Assembly: GCF_003702045.1 (NCBI RefSeq)
Contig: NZ_RBTP01000056.1
Coordinates: 62,001 to 126,000 of the forward strand
Length of the DNA stretch: 64,000 nucleotides
DNA from: Pseudomonas viridiflava
GTDB lineage: Bacteria; Pseudomonadota; Gammaproteobacteria; Pseudomonadales; Pseudomonadaceae
Direction of reading: 5' to 3'
The notes under the pieces were generated by a model that did not search any database, had not been told where the DNA came from, and saw only the letters and a list, made by a program, of their open reading frames with translations. Shown here one piece after another: positions 45,192-53,300 of this stretch (the first letter of the stretch is position 1; each line of letters begins with the position of its first letter). The translations under genes and the position numbers were made by a program.

Positions 45192-47705
45192 TCATGGGAT
45201 GCAGTTCAAATTTTGTGATCGATAACCTTTGGCCAACGGCATGCTGGCCGGGTCGATGCGCAGGCGGCATCGGGGCTCGGGTTGGCTGCCCCATCGCACA
45301 TCGAGTGTCTGCGGTTGCATGCCGGTGGACAGTAGAATCTGTCCGCCCTGTCCTGCGATGGCCATGAGGTTTCCGTACTCATCGCTGATCTGGGCACCGA
45401 ACGGCAGCGGTTGGCCATCGCTGGCGTGGGCGTTGATGATCAGTCGAGTAACCTCTCGCGCCGTAAAGGTGGTCTTGACCACTGCGCCACGGGCCGGCAC
45501 GACCTGAGCGCTGCCGTTGTCGATTTCCACTTCAGGCCCGAGTTGGTCGGTCTGCAGCGCGATCTGGTTGTAACGATAAGGGCGCAGATAGGGCACAAGC
45601 GCGTAACCACGCTCGTTTGTTCTGACCCCGATCGCATTGAGGATGCCGACGCCTGGCGTATGTGGCACCTCAACCAGTGCAAGGGTGTCGCCAAGGCTGG
45701 TTCCCAATTCAATGCCATCGGCGTGCAGCAGCACGGCGCCGCTGGCGTTGACCGATGTGCTGCGGTAATTGCTGCCTTGGGTTATCCCGGCGCCGATACT
45801 GCTGAAGGGGGCCTGATAGCTGGCCGCAAATCCTGCGCTTTGCTGGCGGCCATCGTCGCTGCTCAGGCTGGTACGGTAACTGAGGCGATTGTCGTCGAGG
45901 CTGCCGCTCAGGCTGGCGCGTTGGTGATGGCGATCGCCGTTTTTCTGCAGGTCGAAGGTGGCATTGCTTGAATGCCCGATGTCCAGCGGCATCGACACAC
46001 TGAGCCCCACCTGGAGGTCGCTGCCACGGGTGCGTGTGTCGCTAAGCGACTGTGAGGCGTAGAAGTTGTAGGTGACGTTGGCATAGCGGGTATTGGCGTT
46101 GAACTGGAACTGACGTTGTTCCTGATTGATGCCCCAATAGTTTTGCCGGGACAGCGTCAGGCTGACGCTGCTGCGGTTCCCTATTCGTTGATGCAGGGAG
46201 GCCTCGAGTCGGATGCGACGGCTGCCTTTGAACAATGTGCTGTCACTGCGCTGCCGCAGGGTTTCGTCAAAGTCCCGGTAACCCTGGGTGGAATAGCGAT
46301 AACCGGCGAAGCGCAGATGGGTCTGGGACGCAAACGCCTTGCCGTATTTGACGGCATAACTCAGGCCTTGCACGCTTGGCTGGCCAGGCTTGTCGATCTG
46401 CGCATCCGAGTGCGTGACGTCGAACGCCAGCGCGCCCAGCCCTGCCATGTCTCTGGATATCCCCAGCGCGGTGGCGCGATAAATGTCGCTGGTCATCAGG
46501 CCGCCGTAAAGCGTCGAGTTCCAGCCGGTACCCATTGCCAGCGTACCTTGCCATAACCAGGGTTGTTCAAGTGCATTGAGACCGTTGTAGCGACCCATTG
46601 CGGCGCTGTACTTCCAGGTGCCTTCGCGCAAGAGGTTGCCCAGCGCGGAGTAAGGCTGGGTAAAGCGCCGCACCTGGCCATCGGCTTCGGTCAGCACGAC
46701 TTCCAGTTCGCCACTGCCTGCGGTGGTCAGGTCATCGATAGCGTAGGGGCCAGCGCTGACGTAAGTTGAATAAATCGGAAAACCGTTCTGCAGCACTTCC
46801 AGCTTGGCCCTGCTTTGCGCCACCCCGCGGATCACCGGTGCGTAGCCTTGCAGGGCATCGGGGAGCATTTCCTGGTCGGTATTGATCAGCGCGCCCTTGA
46901 TCGGCAGGCTCAAAAAAACGTCACCGCCGGTGTGCGTTTCGCCAATCGTCAGGTTTGCGTGAGTGCCAGGAATATCGCGTTGGGCATAGGCGTAGGCCGT
47001 CGTCCATTCGCGCGCGCCCTCTTCATCGTGGCGTACGCTTTGATTGCTGCGCAGTCGCCATTTCCCCAGGTTGATGCCACTGTTGAGGTACAGGTCGGCA
47101 CTGTTGCGTCGGCCGGTTTCAGTGCTGAAATTTTGCTGTGCCGAGGCCTGATAACTGAAAAATGCCGCGTTGATACCGTAGTCCCACAGGGCCGGATCGA
47201 CCTGGCCTCCCTTATCGCGGCGCATGGCGACCTGTGGGATGGATATCGAGAGTTGCAACTTGCCACCGTCGAAATCGATCAGCGATCCGGGGACACGTTT
47301 GAGCAGATCGATGCACGATTCAGTGAGCGATGCCGGATCGGCGAGACTTTCAAGGCGCAGCCCCATCTGCTCAAGTAGTCCGCCGGAGAGGCAGGGCAGC
47401 AGGCGTTCGCCTTGCGGGTCGGCTTCGAAATTTAGCGCTTGCCGACCGAAGTAGCGTTTGTTGATCTGAATCTCTACCCAGTGCCTGCCGGGTGCAAGGT
47501 CTTGCATGCTGGCCAGCGTGTCGAGTGCCTGTCCTGCCGCATGGCTGGAATAACCGGGTCCCTGACGCAGAAAACCGGACTGGAAGGGGGTGGCCGCCAG
47601 TGTGTGGACCGGGTCCAGAATAAAAGCGCCGCTGCCACACACCAGCAGCGAACGCATAAAACGCAGGCGCACCGGTATGAGCCCGGATTCAGGTAATAGG
47701 GTCAT
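45192..47705 (-). CDS. Fimbrial outer-membrane usher
   Basis: 837 aa, normal usher length. A signal peptide near residues 1-38 (MRSLLVCGSGAFILDPVHTLAA) is followed by the periplasmic N-domain that binds chaperone-subunit complexes (FQSGFLRQGPGY to PQGERLLPCLSGGLLEQMGL), the 24-strand pore with plug, and C-terminal domains ending with a Cys pair (RCRLRIDP, LNCIP). ATG 47705 is preferred, with AGGA 8 bases upstream; a TTG two codons earlier is possible. It sits between the chaperone and adhesin genes, with gaps of 31 and 47 bases. Confidence 0.95.
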   Translation of the reverse strand: MTLLPESGLIPVRLRFMRSLLVCGSGAFILDPVHTLAATPFQSGFLRQGPGYSSHAAGQALDTLASMQDLAPGRHWVEIQINKRYFGRQALNFEADPQGERLLPCLSGGLLEQMGLRLESLADPASLTESCIDLLKRVPGSLIDFDGGKLQLSISIPQVAMRRDKGGQVDPALWDYGINAAFFSYQASAQQNFSTETGRRNSADLYLNSGINLGKWRLRSNQSVRHDEEGAREWTTAYAYAQRDIPGTHANLTIGETHTGGDVFLSLPIKGALINTDQEMLPDALQGYAPVIRGVAQSRAKLEVLQNGFPIYSTYVSAGPYAIDDLTTAGSGELEVVLTEADGQVRRFTQPYSALGNLLREGTWKYSAAMGRYNGLNALEQPWLWQGTLAMGTGWNSTLYGGLMTSDIYRATALGISRDMAGLGALAFDVTHSDAQIDKPGQPSVQGLSYAVKYGKAFASQTHLRFAGYRYSTQGYRDFDETLRQRSDSTLFKGSRRIRLEASLHQRIGNRSSVSLTLSRQNYWGINQEQRQFQFNANTRYANVTYNFYASQSLSDTRTRGSDLQVGLSVSMPLDIGHSSNATFDLQKNGDRHHQRASLSGSLDDNRLSYRTSLSSDDGRQQSAGFAASYQAPFSSIGAGITQGSNYRSTSVNASGAVLLHADGIELGTSLGDTLALVEVPHTPGVGILNAIGVRTNERGYALVPYLRPYRYNQIALQTDQLGPEVEIDNGSAQVVPARGAVVKTTFTAREVTRLIINAHASDGQPLPFGAQISDEYGNLMAIAGQGGQILLSTGMQPQTLDVRWGSQPEPRCRLRIDPASMPLAKGYRSQNLNCIP

Positions 47706-47736
47706 GGTCAATGTCCTGAGATGAATCGACGCTGTC

Positions 47737-48492
47737 TTACGGGATCAGCCTGGCCGGGAGGGTCACGGGCGTGCTGTAGCCGCCGTAGTCATTGATGGTG
47801 GAAAACACCACCTGCATGTCTGAGGATGCGTGCAAGCCGTCGAGTTCGTAGGTCCGAGAGGTCATCGGCTCGAGCATGGCGGCCTGTTTGATCTTCTCTG
47901 TCTTGCCGCCTGCGCAGACGTCAAGGCGGATGAACGACACGTGAAAGGGGGTCGGATTGGTTCCGGTCAGGAGTGTCTTGCCTGAAACCCGTTTGACCGA
48001 CCACTGAAGATCCTTCAAGCGCGCAGTAGGGTTGTCGGTCAACCGGGCAGGGCGATAGAACAGTTTGAGACGTGTACGCAGGGCGATATTCAGCACGTTG
48101 CTTTGCGTGCTGTCCGCTTGGGGAATTTCCTGCACATTGAAATAGAACAGGGATTCGCGGTCGTCAGGCAGGTCGTTGGGCAACCCGTTGATCTGCACTT
48201 GCTGTTCCTTGCCGGGATTGAGGCGAAACAGGGTGGGTGTGGGCGCGAACGGTACGATGGTGGTGGCGTCGTCTGCCGACGTGTTAACCCAGGTCTGAAC
48301 AGCAAACGGTCTGTCGCTGGGGTTTGAAATAATGACCGAGGTGCTGCGTTTGTCGCTGGCAAACACTACGCGAGTCGCATTGACGGTCAGTGCCGCCTGA
48401 GCTGCGGGCAGGCAGGCGGTCTGCATGAACATAGCCATGCAGATGCCGCGTGCAGGCTTGATAAAGGCCTGCTTGCAGATAATGCCGAACAT
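47737..48492 (-). CDS. Periplasmic fimbrial chaperone (PapD-like)
   Basis: 251 aa. Signal peptide to about residue 33 (ACLPAAQA). Then two Ig-like domains: LTVNATRVVFASDKRSTSVIISN opens domain 1, with the donor strand near NPGKEQQVQINGL and the conserved ESLFYFNVQEIP; domain 2 follows from about residue 155. It caps fimbrial subunits by donor-strand complementation. AAGG precedes the ATG. The 105 bases between pilin and chaperone contain a hairpin that may separate their mRNA levels. Confidence 0.95.
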   Translation of the reverse strand: MFGIICKQAFIKPARGICMAMFMQTACLPAAQAALTVNATRVVFASDKRSTSVIISNPSDRPFAVQTWVNTSADDATTIVPFAPTPTLFRLNPGKEQQVQINGLPNDLPDDRESLFYFNVQEIPQADSTQSNVLNIALRTRLKLFYRPARLTDNPTARLKDLQWSVKRVSGKTLLTGTNPTPFHVSFIRLDVCAGGKTEKIKQAAMLEPMTSRTYELDGLHASSDMQVVFSTINDYGGYSTPVTLPARLIP

Positions 48493-48506
48493 GAGGATTT
48501 ACCTTG

Positions 48507-48536
48507 TACATCCAGGCCCTGGAAGGCCTGGATGTA
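48507..48536 (-). promoter_or_regulatory. Intercistronic hairpin between pilin and chaperone genes
   Basis: TACATCCAGGCC and its perfect complement flank a 6-base loop. There is no T run on the minus strand, so rather than full termination it may protect the 3' end of a pilin-only message, as seen in other chaperone-usher operons where the major pilin is made in excess. Confidence 0.5.
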
Positions 48537-48597
48537 TTGACGATGCTGTTAGTGCTCGGCGCGTGGGCCATCACACATCAAGCGAAAGGGGTGTGTA

Positions 48598-49149
48598 TCA
48601 ATTAATGGCCACGACAAACTGCACGTCTGCCGAAGCAGTACCGGCAGTGACAGTGGCTGAGGTCGATCGGTAGTAGGCGTTGAAAACCATATCGGTTACG
48701 CCATCCTTGATCAGTGGATACGGCGCGGACTCTGCGCCAGGCGCTATGGGCTCGCCAGTGTGGTCTTTGATGACGATTGCAACGCCCTTGGCGCCATCTG
48801 CAGTCGGTGTAACCGCGAAGTAGCTTTCGGTGCTGTCGGCAACGCCGTTGAAAGTGACTTTCGCAACGTCGTCAGTGCCGGTCAGGTTACAGGAGCCCTT
48901 GTCGTTCAAACGCAGGGCGAAGCTTTTACCGCTGTATTCCTGTCCGACGCCGGTAAAGCGGGATGCGTCGACAGAGCCCATTTTCACCAGATTGCCGATT
49001 GCGCCATCACCCGGGTTGACGACTTCGATAGGGCACGTGCTGCTGGTAATCATGCCTTCGAAGTTGATAGTGCCCGTATTCGCCAACGCAGAGGTGTTCG
49101 CCAGTGCAGCAGCCAAGGCAAGGCCCAGGGCAGAGAAAGTTGTTTTCAC
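48598..49149 (-). CDS. Major fimbrial subunit (type 1 pilin family)
   Basis: 183 aa. Start is GTG at 49149 (MKTTFSALGLALAAALAN) with AGG 8 bases upstream; the longer open frame adds eight non-leader residues. The signal peptide is cleaved near ANTSALA. The mature protein opens GTINFEGMITSSTCPIEV, has its second Cys in DKGSCNLTG, and ends with a hydrophobic DVQFVVAIN strand: the incomplete Ig fold that polymerises by donor-strand exchange. First gene of the minus-strand fimbrial operon. Confidence 0.93.
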   Translation of the reverse strand: MKTTFSALGLALAAALANTSALANTGTINFEGMITSSTCPIEVVNPGDGAIGNLVKMGSVDASRFTGVGQEYSGKSFALRLNDKGSCNLTGTDDVAKVTFNGVADSTESYFAVTPTADGAKGVAIVIKDHTGEPIAPGAESAPYPLIKDGVTDMVFNAYYRSTSATVTAGTASADVQFVVAIN

Positions 49150-49309
49150 GATAAATACCTGAGAGTGGTTCAAAAGTTGCGGAATATGGATGTAACTATT
49201 GATGCGGTTTTATTGCTGGGTTTGTGTTAGCTGTCATGACGGGGCGGGAGTTTAGTGTGAAGAGTCTTGGAATTACAGGTGCGTTCTCCACAGGATTTAT
49301 GACTGAGTT

Positions 49310-49327
49310 TGTAGGAAATTTCCTATA
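49310..49327. promoter_or_regulatory. Palindromic regulator site upstream of the fimbrial operon
   Basis: TGTAGGAAATTTCCTATA, containing the perfect 14-bp palindrome TAGGAAATTTCCTA (49312-49325), lies about 160 bases before the pilin start inside the AT-rich region 49150-49484, which otherwise holds no gene. The arrangement equals that of LuxR/FixJ-type response-regulator sites (6-bp arms, 6-bp centre), and a sister site lies at 40075-40092. Confidence 0.6.
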
Positions 49328-49484
49328 TGTTTATTAATGCATTCATACGGACATGGCTTTTGGTTTTGGTATTTTTTTGAGGGATGACTTTTATCGGATA
49401 GCCAAGACCATCCCGTCGTTAAAGAACAACGGAAAGCAGCCAAGCGCCGATGCGGCAGCATCTTTACTTGGCTGATAGACGTAC

Positions 49485-50348
49485 TCAGGAGCGCATGAAT
49501 CTAGCCTCCTGCATAACAATATTTTCCAACATCGGTGATCGCCCATTGGCCGGGGCGGCCGCCTCAAGAGCCTGTTTGACAGTGCCGCCATTTGCGATTC
49601 TTTGGGTTGCCAGCCTCAGCTCATCCAGTTCTCCCGTGATCGCAGCCTGTCGTGGCGGTTGTGGCCTAAGATTCGCTCTGGCGCTCAATAAGCTGTTCGG
49701 GTCGATAGTGGGCCTTGCAGTGGCATTTGCCATGGAAGGTTTTGGGCTCGCCACAGGAGCACCCAAGGAAGAACCGGGTGGCGAGGCCGCTGAGGACCCT
49801 GATGGCGAAGGGGTTCGAGCGGGTGCTGCAGAGGTCGACTGAGATACGCTGGCCCTTGATCCCGATCTGCCTGGCGATGTGATGCCAGATGAAGGCTCGC
49901 GTACTTTTCCGGAAAAAATCAGGTTTCGCACCCCCATATTGGTTCCAGGCTTATTCAGTGCGCGCGCCGCTGCTGAGACTAAACCCGATCCCACGCCAAC
50001 GCCCAAAGCAGCAAATCCTGTCCACATGGCAATGGTTCCGGCTGTTTGATCGCCATTCGCCGCGGAGACGGCCGATGCAGCGGTTGAGGCCGCCGTGAGT
50101 GCTGTCGTTGCAACCAGAGCGACAGTTGCAGAGGTCGTGGTGGCCATTCCTACACCAATCATCGGTATTGAGACCGGTGCCGATAGGCCGAATGTCATTG
50201 CCAGTGACACTACTCCCGTTACCGTAAAGAACGCACCGACAGCCACGCCTATCCAGTTCAGGAATCCGCCACCGCCGCCAGCCGAAGGGGGATACAACTG
50301 ACCTTCATCCGGCCGCCGCAGGCGACCGCTTTGAACACTGGCGTCATG
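49485..50348 (-). other. Variable C-terminal region of the RHS protein
   Basis: Residues 1452-1738, after the D-P-T-G boundary. About 1475-1570 contain several Ala/Val/Gly-rich hydrophobic stretches (FLNWIGVAVGAFFTVTGVV, VALVATTALTAASTAASAV) able to enter a membrane; then a Ser/Pro/Ala/Gly-rich linker (about 1605-1665) and a short Arg/Ala/Leu helical end. I recognise no nuclease, deaminase or ADP-ribosyltransferase motif. Confidence 0.6.
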
Positions 50349-53300
50349 CCCCGTGGGATCACGCAGGGCGATCGGGTTACCCAGGCAATAGGTATACGGG
50401 TTGACGCCACCCGCCTCGAAAGGGCTTAGAGAGTCGGGACTGTGAAAGCGCATAAGGGCGGGGTTGTAGGCCCGGTAGCCCTTGCCCAGCAGATACCAGC
50501 CGCTGGCGGCATCGCGGACTTCTCCGTTGAAGCCAAGCGTGGTACGCAGTTGCTCATCGCTATAACGGTTCCCGTAGGCGCTGTACACCGTTGTTCTTGC
50601 GACGTCTTGCCGGCATTCGCCCAGCACGCTGTTGTTCGAGTCGGTAAACAGGAGCAGCGTTTCGTCTTGGTTTCCCTCGCACTGCTGTCCCAACGATTGC
50701 TCGCCCAGATACAGGTAGTGAGTGCGCCGATCATCCTGAACGCTGCTGCTCAGCTGTTGATCCTGATAAAAACGCAGGGTCTCGCTTTCATGGCCGTGTC
50801 GCAAGGCCACCAGATGATCATGGCTGTCATAACGGTATTCACTGAGCGACTGACCGTCGGTGTCCAGAACATTCAGCAGGCGGTTCTGGCTGTCGTAGCG
50901 CAACGTCTGGCCTTGCTCGTCATTGAGCTGGTTGCCGTTTTTGTCATAGCTGAACGTGGTGGTCGGGCTGTCTGTCGTTCTGGGCGGCATGTAGGTAACG
51001 GTCACTAACTGGCAAGGATCGTCGCTGGCGTAGCCGAAGATAGCCCGCTCAACCGTTTCGTCGGCAAAGGTGGTGGTAACCAGCCTGATATTGTCCAGCG
51101 CATCGAAGTTGAACAACTGACGGACGATTTCCCGTGGCTCGGTGTTGGTGGGGCTGTGGGGTTCTCTGGGCAGCAGGCTGCCCGAGCATTCATGCACGGT
51201 CAGTCGTCCGCGAGAGTCATAGGTGAAATGTTCCAGCAACAGGCTTTCACTTTCCTGGTGCAGATGCCGGCTTTCCAGTAATCCGTCGGCTTGCCAGACC
51301 TGTTCAAGTATGCGTTCGGGTTGTTGGTCAAGCGCCTGGGCTCTGAGCGTTTCCCGGCCCTGATGGTCATACTTGAAACGGGTTGCCAGGGTCGTCCCTG
51401 CGCTCAGGTCATGAGTCAGCACATGGCGGGCTCGGCTCAAGCCGTCGTACTCGATCGACACCTGCAGCATGCCCTGTTCGATACCGTCGACTCTGCCAAG
51501 GCTGTCGTAGTGGAACAGGGTATCAAAACCTACAGTGTTGTCCGCTTCAAATTCTGTGCGTTTGAGCGGGCGCCCTTGACGGGATGTCTGGTAGCACGAT
51601 CTCCAGGATCTGCCCTGGTTGTCGATCCAGCTTTGCGCCTTCAGTCGATTGAGCACGTCGTAATCGTAGGTCCGCGTGCCTTGAACATTGTGGGCCCGGG
51701 TCAGGCGTGCGCTTTTGGGGTCGTAATCGTATTCAGCGCTTTCATCCGGTGCGACGCTGGTAAGCGCTTGATCAGTGAGGGCCGGGTTGTAGGAAAAGGT
51801 GATCGCGTCTCCTTTGGCGGTCGTTCGGGTCTTGACTTGTTTCTGGTCGTCTTCATACGCGTACAGCTCTACACGTGGACCGACAGTACTGCGGGTCAGT
51901 CGCTGCAAACCGTCGAAGACCTGTTCGCCTGCGAGGGTTCTGGTGGTGCCGTCGCTGTGAACCACTTCAAGCACCGTCGCCAGTTCGGCGCCACTGTGCG
52001 CGGCGTAACCACGGTGGACCACGCTCTCGTCGGGCAGCGTGGTAGCCGTCATGCGCGACCAGGCGTCGTAGCTGAACCGCGTGGTATAGCTGGATTCGTC
52101 GGTCTGACAGGTGCAGCGGCCCAGCCCGTCGTACCGAAAAGACTTCGTGCCCAGCACCTGGCCGCTGCCGCTCAGGCTGCGGATTTGGTCAGGTTTGCCA
52201 AACGGGTTCAACCAGCTCTCGCTGCTGTCGCTGATCTCTGGTGTTTCACCGTCGCTTTGCACCCAGCTACGTTGAATCGCACCGTTGTATGCGTCGTTGC
52301 CGATAGGGTCGAAATGCTGATGGGTCTGCACACCGTCGTCACCGGTCACCGTGCATTGCTGATTCCAGTCGTCATAGGCGAAGCGACGTGTCAGCACCAG
52401 CGGTTGATCATCCAGGTAGTCGTAGGCGGTTTCCCGTTCCACGTTGTTCCAGGTGCTGTATTGGGCTGCGTAGATTTGAAGGGGGACCGTTGGGTCGTCG
52501 GCACGGATGTGATCCTGCTCTTCGTAGATCACTCGACCCAACCCGTCCATGCGGCTGCGGGTCATGACCTGGCGGGCATTGATCGTGATCTGTTCCGCCT
52601 GTTCTCCTGCATTTGCGCAGAGGACGTATTGATAGTGTCGACTCGCCTCGAAAGGCGTGCCGGGGACGACGACTTCCCGGATCAACCGGTTGAGCGCGTC
52701 GAACGCGTAGCGGGTTTCCACCCCGTGGGCCTGGGTGACCAGTTCCTGCCCGGTAAGGGGTGAAAGCTGGCGCACCGCAACGCTGTCCACGCTGTCGACG
52801 TCAGTGCTCAGCCGTTGGGTGACTTGCTGCACCGGTATACCCAGCTGCGGACTGTCCAGGGTGGTGTAGTCGTAGTCGGTATGGGTCGAGTGACCGTTCA
52901 TGCGTAAGGTTTCACGCTCGACACGGCCATGTAAAAAAGGCTGTTCAGGCCGATTGAAATGCGTCAGGCGGGTCTGCTGCAGCTCCACCTCGTTACCTGC
53001 GCCATCGGCGTTAATCTGCACCAGGGTTTCGGTTGCAGGCACGATCCAGTCGGGCATCCCGCGATTATTGTCCAGTGGCGGCAAGGCCGTGTAGCGGTAG
53101 TGGGTGGAGAGGATCGGTGCGCCGCCTTCGGTCGAGGGTGCCGGGACGATGGTTCTGGTCCGCAACTGGCCGACAAATCCTTCCGCGTCTGGCGGGCAGT
53201 CACCCTCGATTCCCTCGGCGGGATACCAGGTACTGGTTTCAACGATGCCGTCGGCACGGGCGTACACCAGCAGATTGCCGTGGCTGTCATAGGTGTTGCT

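Noticed and set aside
49391..49591. 66-codon minus-strand ORF at the end of the RHS gene as an immunity gene
   Set aside because: It lies mostly within the RHS coding region in another frame and has no ribosome site.
51291..52763. 490-codon plus-strand ORF opposite the RHS gene
   Set aside because: Shadow frame of the RHS repeats, without a plausible protein composition.
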